Part shown: positions 34,375 through 44,432 of the stretch, piece after piece
Layout of the letters: the number at the start of each line of letters is the position of its first letter
Position numbering within the stretch: position 1 is the stretch's first letter
Notes under the pieces: model-generated
Seen by the model: the letters and a program-made list of their open reading frames with translations, nothing else
Databases searched by the model: none
Told to the model about the DNA's origin: nothing
Program-made: the position numbers and the translations under genes
DNA from: Aspidapion aeneum
Lineage: Eukaryota > Arthropoda > Insecta > Coleoptera > Brentidae
Direction: 5' to 3'
DNA length: 64,000 bases
NCBI GenBank assembly: GCA_963576565.1
Contig: OY755044.1
Location: forward strand, 44,873,235-44,937,234

Positions 34375-35510
34375 AAAATATGTTTATTTAAATATTGTTC
34401 TTCATATCAACAAACATTAGTTACATGCAAGACTAGGTTAAGATAATTAATAATAATAAAAATTTATGGCAACGCAGCGACTTGTTGACAGGCATGATTT
34501 TCAGGATCGCTGTATTGTAATAAAAGTTGCATTCGGCTATCTGTCCTTTAAGTCACTAATATCACATTATTTTATAATTTATAACTGGAAACAAATTTAT
34601 CAAATTATTTTTAATTTCTGAAAAACGCAGTGTGTAATTTTGATTTGTAATGGTTTTCTGAGTCGACGCATCTTTGGCTTACACTAGTGTTTTGTCTCTT
34701 TGTCTGGAGCGTTTAAAGCACAGTCTATCTCTTTCTCTGCAAAGCGCTTTAGCATTAGAGTTCAAACCTATCAACGGTATCTTGAGAGTACAAGCAGGGT
34801 GGTTTACACCGAGACAAAAGAAAAGCCGTTAGAAAGAATTTTTGGGTGGGTTGTCGTACACTTCACTTCGTTTTATTTAGGGAAGGATTTTCAACTGGGG
34901 AAATTTTAAATTTGTCAATTATTTTAATTGAAATAAAATTATTCTTTTTGTCTTTGCTTTTAGAGTTTATTTAATTCCAATAGGTATTTTTTATTATTGC
35001 TGTTTCCAGTATTTTAAAATATTTTTTATATCTTTTTCTGGTTTTTTAACATCAAATACAAACCTTTCGTTGCCTTAAAATCGGCATTTTTAATCAATAT
35101 AATATCCCAAACTTAAACAGTTATAATAAGTAAATTAAACACTTGATTTAATAACTTTATTCAATTGACATTCAAAATGTTACTGAATAACCATATTTAA
35201 AACAACCATACAAAAGGTTTCTAAAACCTAAAAGTATAAAGAGTTAAAATATTGGAATACTTAAGTTTAATAGTTGTAACATTAAACAAATTTAAACAAG
35301 TAAAAGTGTGAAGTTTAAAGAAGAGAATTGAACAGGTATGGATGATTTTCCAACATTTTTTATATAATCGAGAAAAACACTTAAATTAGTTCTTCCTTCA
35401 AGAACCGCCAAATTCCTTTTCGAGATCGTAAGAAGTTATATATTTAATAACGTTTAATACGTTATCAGTCGATTTCACAGTACCACTGTCAAACAGCTCG
35501 CCTTTTTTTA
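34375..35510. repeat. Dispersed repeat family, copy 2 (1.1 kb)
   Basis: Collinear with 10985-12320. Differences are scattered substitutions and small indels. A block around 'gtcgtggattggcatgg' (copy 1, about 11571-11660) is missing here, which explains much of the length difference. Confidence 0.7.
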
Positions 35511-36962
35511 ATACATTGATTTCCAGTAATACCTTGTTTCAACTGAAATGCTTTACAAAGCTCGCTACTCGTCGCTTCGTACTGTAAACAGCATGAAGAA
35601 AAATCGATTTTATGCACTTGTTAGCAAAATAGCTAATCTTTACACCTTTTGTAAAAATACCACTTCACGCACTTTAAGCAAATTACACAGATATGGCTTT
35701 TTTGGAAACCAATAGAAAATATGGAGACACGTGTAAAAAAAGTGGTCTGAATTTAGCAATTTTGTTTTTCTATACTATTTTTAATGCGGAAAATCTGTTT
35801 TTCGCTCCGATATGTCAAATTTTAACAAACTTGTATAAAAATTGGTTGCTATAATACAACATTATTAAGCAGGGATTTTGCATGGGATCAGGACGTACAC
35901 GGCTTCTGGATGCAAGATCTTGGTTTGGAATACTGTAAGATTTTAAATAAAATTAGTTTGGAATCTCTGTATATTATGTACAAGTAAATACTATAAGATT
36001 TTAAATAAAATTTTAAAACTAGTAGTTTTTCTAGTCGGTGCGCAAAGTTATGCTTTCCAGTTTGCAGTTAGCCGAACGACACGAATCGAAGAAAAGAAAG
36101 ACTACTTGAAACTCTACGTAACCTGACATGGAAGCGTTATATTACAATGTATTTTGGTTGCTAAGGGAACAAATCGCATTTGACACAAAACAAGTCTATA
36201 ATATGGCAATTTTGCTTTAAAATAACTGTGCGGGAAAGTGCTACCTTTCGTACACTAAAGTATGCACAAAGTAATTTCTTTGCGGCCACTTGTAGAAAAT
36301 AGTAGTTTTTCTAATCATTGCAAAAAGTGAAGTTTTTCAGTATGCGAAAAACATTAAAAAATAAAATTATTAAAAAAGTAAATCAAAACACACCACATCC
36401 AACTACTTAAAACTTTAAGCTTACATAAAAGCTTTGGATGACAATGTATTTTGGTTGCTAATGGAAAAAATGCATTTGATACAAAAATGTCTATAAAAAT
36501 TATTTTTCGACGAGCGTGTGGGAAACGTGATTTTCCATTTTTAGTGCAGAAAATTCTACTTTGCCGTACTAATGCGGAAAATATTTTCCTATTTCCTATG
36601 AAATGCCTTGGTTGCTATGGTGTAAAGGTAAGATGTCAAATTTCATTAAAACACATTTTTGTTTGGAAGAAGTAGCGTGATGTGGAATAGATGTGTTTTC
36701 GTTTATTTTTCTCATATGTTTTTATGTTTAAGTTATTTGCATTTCAGATAAAAAACTTAAATACAACAATAATTAAAGAAAAAAAAGTATAAGTAAATAA
36801 AATAAAATAAAAAATTATCCCACCATATCTTCCAGATCAAGCCCATCCGATAAATCTATGGTTTCCAAGACGCAGCAGGGTTGCCTCTTTGAATCGCAAG
36901 GCTGATCCTTTGGGTGAAGAAGCAATGAAAATTTTCATTTTTAATTTTAGTTTTTAAACAGT
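35511..36962. other. Non-coding with a diverged 280-bp tandem pair
   Basis: 'agtagtttttcta' at 36021 and 36301 begins two related units that also share 'tgacaatgtattttggttgc' variants (about 36145 and 36440) and 'aagtctataa' or 'atgtctataa'. A third, weaker relative may lie at 37310-37420. No gene supported. Confidence 0.45.
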
Positions 36963-37200
36963 TTACAAATTTTTTTGCTTCTTTACCACATGCGTTTCTA
37001 CAGCGAATGGTAAAAATATTTTACATACATATTTTCCCTGTTTTTCCTTCTCAGCCAAACGTGCAGCCAGACCCGATTCTTTTGATGTTCGATTGATATA
37101 ACTATCAGCAAGGGTGTGCCTACACGTCGCATCCCAAACTAAGCTCTTCCCAGCCTTCCAAGGAACCAGAGAGGCCATCAGCCCGCGTCCCGTCAGTCCT
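36963..37200 (-). pseudogene. C-terminal fragment of a non-LTR reverse transcriptase polyprotein (IPWKxGKSLVWDxT type)
   Basis: On the minus strand the frame gives LVPWKAGKSLVWDATCRHTL followed by ADSYINRTSKESGLAA and a charged helical segment ending in PFAVET. I recognise this as the conserved segment downstream of the reverse transcriptase domain in a group of animal non-LTR polyproteins ('PDG-x-PW-x-x-GK-x-x-x-WD', 'A-x-x-AE-x-K', 'P-x-AVET-x-G'). The upstream part continues only a few codons (GRG) before a frame change near 37195. No catalytic motifs remain, so it is an isolated relic. Confidence 0.65.
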
Positions 37201-37984
37201 TGTTATAATTTTTGTTTTATGTTTTTCTGACGTTCGTAGAAAAATAATTGTTCCGAACGCTTGCAGAAACCTATTTTTCTGCACTTAAATGCTTGCGTGC
37301 GGAAAAATCGATTTTCTGCACTTGTAAGGATTGCTTTAAAATAATTGTGTGGGCAAAAAAAAGTTTGCATATGCAAAGTGTGCGCAATGTAGCTTTCCTG
37401 TGCTCACCAGTAGAAAAAAATATATTTTGAAGCAGATAGGTTAGACAAAGTGATAACATTGAATACGATTCCTTGTTATAGTGTCTGTATTGCAAAGCGA
37501 AATGTTTTAAAAAACCCCTAGATGATAAAAAAATACTCTACATATAGTCCAGAGTGTTATCGCGTGTTTGCATTGTGCGCAAACGCAAATAATAGTTAAA
37601 AGATAAAAGGCATATTTTTTTGTTAAATGTGTCTACTTAGCGGCTTCTTTGGACTGATTTCTTAAAAAGGTAGGCGACTTCTTGATTTTTCGGAAAAGCA
37701 TTATTACCTTGAGTAAATAGATCAAAAATTTTAAGAAGTAAGTAAAGGGAGGATGATAAGGAAAGTACACACCATGGGCGTATCCACCACCATAGCAGTG
37801 ACGGATTCAGAAAAACGTATTTATAAAAATTGAGCTGACCAATTCATTTGGGGAGAGTACCCCAAAATGGGGAGTTTATTTTGAAAGCAAATATATGAAA
37901 AAATAATTATATAAGAAAATAATCATTTGTTTTTTGTGTAAATTATAATAAAAAAAATCTTATGTATTTAATCCCTTATTAGGT
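37201..37984. other. Non-coding, nothing recognised
   Basis: No supported feature. Confidence 0.4.
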
Positions 37985-38760
37985 CATATTGCTGGGGCCG
38001 TTGTACTCCACTATCCACTATTTCAGTCCAAAAAACCCACATCCTAAACACACTGCTTCCCAAAAGCAACTGCCTAATCACTGCGATTTCAAGACACTAA
38101 GCTATCATGTGTAGAAAGGAGGATTCCCTATCCTCCATACACCATCGACTCTCGGAGTCTTTAACAATTCCCAGAATGTTAAGATGTTTAATAAAATGAC
38201 ACTGTTATGTAAAAGGTCCAGATGTTGCCAGTTTGATATTTTTTTGCCGAGTGTAAGAAGAGGCCTAGACCTGATGAAGGCACTTACTTCCTCTGTGAGA
38301 AGTTTGGCTTACTTCATTTCCTTCGAGTCTTCAAGTAACATTACAGCCCCTGGTGGGTTTTAGCTTGGTTAACTAGAAGGCATTTTATCCTCTCTGGTAC
38401 GATTCTTTACTACCTTTTTATTTCCATATTGTTGATGTCATCTTTGACATCGTCTATCTATCATTTTTGTGGCCTTGGTGTTCTTGGTTCATCCATTCTC
38501 TGTAAATATCTATTCTAGCTAGTGGGTCAGCATTCTTGTTTCCACGAACGCCCTAATTTCCTGGAACCTAGAGGAGTTCAACAATATTGTGTCCTACAAG
38601 GGTTTTTAGTACATACATATACTCAGCTACAAGACTTAATCTGGCAGAGTTTATTACAGACAGTTCAGCTCTGCTGTCTAAGCGTATGAAGGTAGATGTA
38701 TTTAATTTTTTATATTTAGAGCAAAATAAAATCCCGGTGCTGCCCTATGGTTTTGTAACA
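37985..38760 (-). pseudogene. Non-LTR retrotransposon RNase H domain and C-terminal tail, decayed
   Basis: On the minus strand near 38690-38640 the frame reads RLDSRAELSVINSA, the RNase H 'DS-x-A' segment, and further on LVGHNIVELL, then GVRGNKNADPLARI (about 38560-38515), equivalent to the 'G-x-x-GNE-x-AD-x-LA' motif. Around 38225-38170 a sequence FIKHLNILGIV, preceded by a Cys-less form of the usual 'TGHC' segment, matches the tail of RNase H-bearing LINEs. 'acggccccagcaatatga' near 37985-38005 on the minus strand resembles their 3' end. Several stops interrupt the frame. Order and orientation fit one element truncated at its 5' side. Confidence 0.6.
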
Positions 38761-39799
38761 CACCTCTTCCCCATTTTTCAGCTAGCATCAGATCAGATAA
38801 CTCTATTTTTAATGCAAGATGCCACTTCCATTTCATCCCGACATCCCTTTTCGGCATAGAGACTATTACAGGAAGCTTTGGTTTTATTTGTAAAGGTGCC
38901 TTCTTATTTCTAATTCCTAAGAAACTAAATCAAAAAACTTATGCTCCTTAATACGTATCTGGCTGATATATTTGTGGCATACAGAGACTTCACTTTATGT
39001 CAGCAATTTTTGTTTCAGATTAGATGAGGTTAGGGCAGTTACCATTTTATGTATATTAAACTGATTAAACCATAATAATATGACGAACTTTAACACATTT
39101 GTTGGACTATCATTACTTAGAACAGGGCTTTTAGCGAGTTTGTGTTGCAAAGAAAGGGAAAAATGGACTAATTCTAAATAAAAAAGGGACTTTAAGGGAC
39201 TTTTTTTAAAATAATAAATACTAACAAGAAAATTTAAAAAGGTAATATACTTAATTAGGTAGTTTTTAAATATTTCTTGCATGAGATATGGGCTTTTTTA
39301 TGATTATTTAGACATATTAATGTCACTAAAAGAAGCAGGCACAAAAAAAGTAACATCCTGATCAAAAACTATTAGACTACTTTTTTGTAAAGTACGAAGA
39401 AATATTTGATGACTTTGTCTGAATTCTTCTGGCAATTTTAGTAGCCTCTGTAGAAGCTTGGCTTTCATCCTGTAGCAGTATTTTTATTAATGTAGAATAC
39501 CATGAGCCAAAGTAATTTTTTCAAAACTTTTTCTGTTTATTCTGTAAACAACTTCTGTGCTGCCTTCTGTTTCTCCTCTTAAATTTTCTGTTTTTTATTA
39601 AGTTCCTTTGCTATTTTTGAAGTGTATCAGATTATTCTTGCTTTTCATTAAGCAATAATTTTTCTTCTTCTTTTCTCTGCTCTTCGTTTTTTGTTCTCAC
39701 GTTGTCACCTTCTGCGAGTGTGAGCATCTGTGGCTAGCAAAGTTAATTATTTTGACTTTGGCGTAAGTAAAGGGTTACTTTTAAATCTTTTCATAGAAG
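38761..39799. other. Mostly non-coding; weak minus-strand coding hint at 39300-39720
   Basis: A 55-codon minus-strand frame (about 39474-39309, starting MKAKLLQRLLKLPEEF) has mixed composition unlike the surroundings, but I cannot assign a family. Otherwise nothing recognised. Confidence 0.25.
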
Positions 39800-40180
39800 A
39801 TATGAAATCATAACAGAAACATTTCTTGAAAAAAGAGCCAAGTACGCGGAAATGGTATTCCGTAAAAAGAATTGAGATAAAAGTAAAGCCACGTTCTCCA
39901 ATACAAATTTCAAAATGAAGGGTTCTGACTAGTTTGGAAATGTTTTTTTAAACTCTGCTATTACAGCCAAACTTTTTTTATGTTCAATTGAGCACTGTGC
40001 CTCAGAGTCATTTGCAGCCGTAATAGCCAAGTTCAGAAAAACATTTAGTACGAACCCTTCATTTTGGAATTTGTATTGGAGTTGGCTTTACTTTTATCTC
40101 GATTCTTTTTACAGAATACCTTTTTCGCGTACTTGGCTTTTTTTACATGAAATGTTTTTGTTATGATTTCACTTATTTTT
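39800..40180. mobile_element. Foldback element, copy 2
   Basis: The left arm (39805-39930, including 'gtacgcggaaatggtattcc') is inverted at 40050-40175. Same family and same orientation as 19640-19995; this copy has the longer and cleaner arms. Confidence 0.8.
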
Positions 40181-40264
40181 TAAAGGATTTGATAATATTT
40201 AAGTTTTAAAGTAGTAAAGTATGCGGAATATTGTTCAAAATTTTTGCAATGCCTTATTTAAAAT

Positions 40265-40745
40265 TTTAAGGTTTTATAATTTTTTCCGATGGTTTTATCA
40301 TAGTTCCTTGCTTTTCAAATCTCAGCTCTCTAGCGTTTCTGGATTTGGGCAATGTTACTTTTACATAACTTTACATTTATAGGGAAGGTAATTACATTAA
40401 AATGTTAGTGTTTTAAAATTTTTCCTTTAGTTTTATCATCAGTCTTCCCGAGCTCAGCTCTCTAGCGTTTCTGGAAGTGGGCAACGTTACTTTTACATGA
40501 CTTTACATTTATAGTGGAGGGAAGTAAATTAAAGTTTTGGAGTTTTTTTTATAGTTATATTGTAGGTCCAATCGGCCTTCCAAAGTTCAGGTCTCTAACG
40601 TTTCTGGAAGGGGCCAATGTTACTTTTACATAATTTTACATTTATAGGGGAGGGTAGTAAATCAGAATTATGAAGTTTTTTTGTCCATGGGATTGGCAAT
40701 AATTTCTATCAGTCTGCCAAATTTCAGCTTTGTAGCATGACTGGA
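40265..40745. repeat. Minisatellite, copy 2, beside the foldback element
   Basis: Four imperfect units with 'cagctctctagcgtttctgg' or related words near 40322, 40453, 40588 and 40725. Same family as 20040-20725. Confidence 0.8.
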
Positions 40746-41377
40746 AGTATAATAGAATTTTGATAATCTATATATGAGAGAGTGGCAATTTCAACGTTTT
40801 TTGAAATTTCGTAACTACTTTACTATTTTATGGAAGTTAATAAAACTTGGAAGGGTTGTTAACCTTGTGAAGATTTACGACTGTGCAAAGTTTGAGTTTC
40901 GTAGCTCATTCCGAAGTAGAGTTTTAGATAGGTCAAATATGGGCTGAAATGTTTCAAAAGAAGATGGTAGAGCAGATTTCGTGAACTTGGCTGGTACTGC
41001 CGTGCGCTCAGATTTAATCTGGCATTGATACCTCTTTCGTTTATATCTTTTGTTTATTACCAATAAAAGTAGAAAATTAATGCTCTATGTTGGTACTGCC
41101 ATTTGAAAATGACAGAATTGTTTTTACCAGTTGGGTACCTCATTTTGTCCTTTTTTTATGTACTGAATATTAATGGCTAATATTCGCCAATAGAACAAAG
41201 CTCTTTAGGACTCAGCTTGAAACGGTAGTTGTTTTCACCTCAGATAACTTTAAATTCTTCGATATCTAGGCAACTCGGATTTTTTAGAATGTTGTTATCA
41301 TCTAAATTTTGTTGTTTTACGAGATATTTCGCATTGACTGGATTTTACATCATTGGGGAAAATTTATTTCAAAATGC
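40746..41377. other. Non-coding, nothing recognised
   Basis: No supported feature. Confidence 0.4.
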
Positions 41378-41920
41378 TCTTAATAGCTTTAAAAAAGGTT
41401 TCGGTACAGTTGACCAACTATTAAACATGAAAATCCTAGACTGGAATGAGCCAACGAATACAATATTCCACTATATATTGCGTTTATAGACTTTGAAAAA
41501 CTTTTGATAGCATTAAGCGCTGGGCAGTAAAAGCATATTTAATTAATAGACAAATATATCACAGATTATATAGCGAAGCAATAACATCAATCAAAATCCA
41601 CGAGGAAATCAAGCCAGTCCTCACAAGAAGAGGTATCAGACACCTCTTTAACCAGGTCCTAGAAGATGTTTTTAAAAACTTAGATTGGAAAGAAATAGGC
41701 GTTAAACGGACAATACTTGAACCACCTAAATTATGCTGATGATATTGCCTTAATAACAGATAAGAAAGAAGAACTGATAAAAATGCTGGAGGAACGGGAT
41801 GCAGCAGCTAAAAATATAGGTTTGAGTATGAACTGCACTAAAACTAAAGTCATAACCAACACAGATGAGGATATCACGATTAGAATATACCAAGAGAAAA
41901 TAGAACAAGAAGAGGAATGA
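41378..41920 (+). pseudogene. Fourth non-LTR reverse transcriptase remnant
   Basis: Begins with FKKGFGTVDQLL (about 41390-41425), the segment before motif A. A second frame gives LYIAFIDFEKLFDSIKRW (motif A with F-x-D, about 41472-41525) and AITSIKIHEEIKPVLTRRGI. The QGD motif B is deleted at about 41640. LFNQVLEDVFKNLDW follows, then LNYADDIALITD (motif C, about 41720-41757) in the last frame, which closes at 41918. At least two frameshifts and a deletion are visible. It ends at an (AT)n run, as does the fragment at 16443-16940. Confidence 0.85.
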
Positions 41921-41938
41921 ATATATATATATATATAT
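41919..41938. repeat. (AT)n tract at the left edge of the giant palindrome
   Basis: About 19 bp of AT, with the palindrome arm starting TTGATAAAGGG directly after it. Confidence 0.85.
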
Positions 41939-42214
41939 TGATAAAGGGTACGTAGCCACCTCAAAATAAGTATATAAACTACGCTGTCACCTCATATATA
42001 ACGTTGTCACCTCACTTTTTTGAGGTGTCAACGTTTTTCAATAAAAATTTTAGGGATGACTCCTGACACATTCAGCAATCTGTGTGCAAAATTTTGTTCT
42101 GAGGTCACAAAATGGTATATATAGCTACTTTTTGGCCGTGTAGTTCACGTATCTACCGGTGGCGCTAGCGGCGCTTTTACTGAAACTAAACGGTCTACTA
42201 AGTCACCTCGGTGG

Positions 42215-42223
42215 TATAAAAGG
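42215..42223 (+). promoter_or_regulatory. TATA-like box in the palindrome arm
   Basis: TATAAAAGG, preceded by 'cacctcggtgg' and conserved in the right arm at the mirrored position (around 58555-58565). Conservation between arms alone is not functional evidence because the arms are a recent duplication. Confidence 0.3.
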
Positions 42224-43193
42224 TATTTTGCGTGCTAAGACCGCGTCGCAGCGACCTCAGAAATTTGGCAACCTTGTGGTTTAGATTTTAGAGACGGGTC
42301 TCTTTGTTGTATGTAATTTCAGATATTACCTGGTTTTTACCCTTGGAATGTTTAATCGAATTCTCGGAAACGTCTCGGGTCTGATATTTTAGAAGGGGCT
42401 TTGTAGACGATTATTATTGTATTTTTTATCTATTGAAATAATTGAACTAATTTTGTTAGTCTTCTTACATTTCTTTGATTATTCTGGTAGTTTTCGACGG
42501 TTGATTGATTGCTTTTGTAATACATTAAATATTTGCGACAGCTATTTAACCCTGTGTTATGGGCTTAAGACTTAAAATTAGTTAAGTAGTTTAATCATTG
42601 AAGACATAAAATGCGGTTTTGGTGCAAAAGGTCCGAAACTTGGTACAATTATAGGGTTGACTGTCCATAATATTCAAAGAAGTTTTTTAAAAAAAATTGC
42701 GCACAAATTCTGTTTTTCTAAAATCCCTTGGTGCTTGTAAAAGAGTTTGAAACTAAATTTTATACTAAAATGCTAAAAAGTGTTTTGTTAGAGTAATAGT
42801 TTTCGAGGTATGATATCAACCATTTGGTCGTCATTTTTGAATTTGCACAATATCCTTTTTTTGGTGGCCTTTAACTTAAAAACGACTCATTTTTGAGAAT
42901 GATTGTAATGACATTAAACAAAGATTGATAGATATTCTACAAAAAGTATCAATTAGTTGCATGTGTAATATTATTGCTGGGATACAAACCACAAAGTGGT
43001 AAAGATATCCCCTCCCTATATTTCTTTCTATATTATAGGCAAAATAAACTGAAATAATTAGGTTTTATCCAATTTTCTAAATACTAAGTACTTTAGACAA
43101 AATGCATAATAAAGTTTATTGTAGAAAACTCCATTGACGTCCCAATTATGGGGCTACTTTTAAAGATCACAAAAAAAAAATCCGTATTATTTT

Positions 43194-43394
43194 ATGTTTT
43201 ATTCAAACTTATCCCATACACAAAGGATGTTTATTTTGCTTGGGGCAAAGATTTATAATAAATTTCCTAAAGCAATAAAGATGCTATGTTTTAAATCATT
43301 TGTCAAAAAATCAAAAGAGTTTGTATTTTCCGATTTTAATCTTTCTATTTTTTCAAAACCCTTTATTATGCCTACTTATACAGTGTGTCCGTAA
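43194..43394 (+). pseudogene. Possible non-LTR reverse transcriptase C-terminal tail (left arm)
   Basis: A 66-codon frame with FYSNLSHTQRMFILLGAKIY, then NKFPKAIKMLCFKSFVKK. The pattern 'GAK-x-YN-x-x-P-x-x-I...FK-x-x-x-KK' resembles the extreme C-terminus of LINE reverse transcriptases. The mirrored frame at 57381-57629 is preserved with few changes. The assignment is an inference from a short pattern. Confidence 0.35.
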
Positions 43395-43807
43395 AGTGTA
43401 AATTCACGAATTTTTTTAAATAGTTGCAAGCTTTTTACGTAAAGGCTTGGATATCAAATAAAGATTTAAAATTCGAGTTAGAAAAGGCTATGGTTAATTA
43501 TACAGGATGTTCCAGAAAAAGCTATGACATAAACTTATGTTTCTTTAAATAGGACACCCGGTATATTTTTTCAGATTTGGCTTTGATAGGTCATTACAAA
43601 TGTGGTACATTTTTGTTAAGGTATCTCCATAACTAAACACTTAATAAAAAACATTTGTATGAAATAATTTTTTTTAGCACCCTGATTGGTCAAATAGAGT
43701 TAAAAGTAATCATGAACTACGTCATTTATTTAATAACAAACATGAAATCCAATCAACGGTCTCTAAATCAGCAATAATGGGTGACTCCAGACTTTACGGA
43801 CCTACTG
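43381..43807. mobile_element. TA-flanked MITE in the left arm (Tc1/mariner-like)
   Basis: 'cagtgtgtccgtaaagtg' at 43381 and the inverted 'actttacggacctactg' ending at 43807, each bordered by TA. The element is 427 bp without coding capacity. The same element sits in the right arm (50136-57397, split by BEL element B). Confidence 0.7.
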
Positions 43808-43894
43808 TACATAAGATTCTATTATATAATTAAACCACTGGCCACTATAAACAACAAATGAAATTAAAGAAAGAAAAATAAGAAAAAAGTTTTC

Positions 43895-43966
43895 TGCTTC
43901 GGCCGGGGATCGAACCCGGGACCTCTTGCTATCTAGGCAAACATTCTACCACTGAACCACCGAAGC
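43895..43966 (-). tRNA. tRNA-like gene, Gly-type body, AGA anticodon
   Basis: A 72-nt cloverleaf can be drawn by hand. A fully paired 7-bp acceptor stem (GCTTCGG/CCGAAGC) with discriminator A, D stem GTTC/GAAT, anticodon stem TTTGC/GCAAG (one wobble), loop CTAGATA giving anticodon AGA, a 5-nt variable loop, and a fully paired T stem with TTCGATC loop. A box TGGTTCAGTGG and B box GGTTCGATCCC are intact. A T run acting as Pol III terminator follows 8-10 nt later. The body matches eukaryotic tRNA-Gly, yet AGA is a serine anticodon and the long variable arm of true tRNA-Ser is absent. Confidence 0.7.
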
Positions 43967-44014
43967 CACACATAAATTTTTCGGAAAATCTCTATCTATG
44001 CGGGCCGCGGTGTC

Positions 44015-44224
44015 TCAATACAAGAACGAGAGACACTCAGGTATTAACTCGACCAAGTCATCCAACTGATCTCTAAATTCTTCTTTCCCACTGTCAAAGG
44101 TATGATGGGCGATTTGCCAATATATTGGCAAATCGCCCATTTTGCGATCAGAAATTTTAACACACGAAAAAGGTGAACTCATGCTTTCAGACGTTGATTC
44201 TTTACGTCTAATTTGAGTTATCAT
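44015..44224 (-). other. Short frame in the foldback loop and arm, unassigned
   Basis: A 69-codon frame whose last 27 codons (FDSGKEEFRDQLDDLVELIP...) have protein-like acidic/leucine composition. Because of the inverted repeat the same 27 residues are also encoded on the plus strand from about 44229. I do not recognise it and it may be non-coding. Confidence 0.2.
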
Positions 44225-44360
44225 ACCTTTGACAGTGGGAAAGAAGAATTTAGAGATCAGTTGGATGACTTGGTCGAGTTAATACCTGAGTGTCTCTCGT
44301 TCTTGTATTGAGACACCGCGGCCCGCATAGATAGAGGTTTTCCGAAAAAATGTATGTGTG

Positions 44361-44432
44361 GCTTCGGTGGCTCAGTGGTAGAATGTTTGCCTAGATAGCA
44401 AGAGGTCCCGGGTTCGATCACCGGCCGAAGCA
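44361..44432 (+). tRNA. tRNA-like gene, mirrored copy, slightly degraded
   Basis: The same 72-nt sequence as the minus-strand copy, with the D-arm T12 changed to C and the T-stem/loop boundary changed (TTCGATCAC instead of TTCGATCCC), which breaks one T-stem pair and weakens the B box. Anticodon AGA is unchanged. A run of seven T starts about 7 nt downstream. Likely a pseudogene or weaker copy. Confidence 0.6.

Noticed and set aside
43895..44432. Calling the tRNA-like genes ordinary tRNA-Ser
   Set aside because: The anticodon is AGA but the variable loop is 5 nt and the D arm and length fit tRNA-Gly, so the plain tRNA-Ser label is unsafe.
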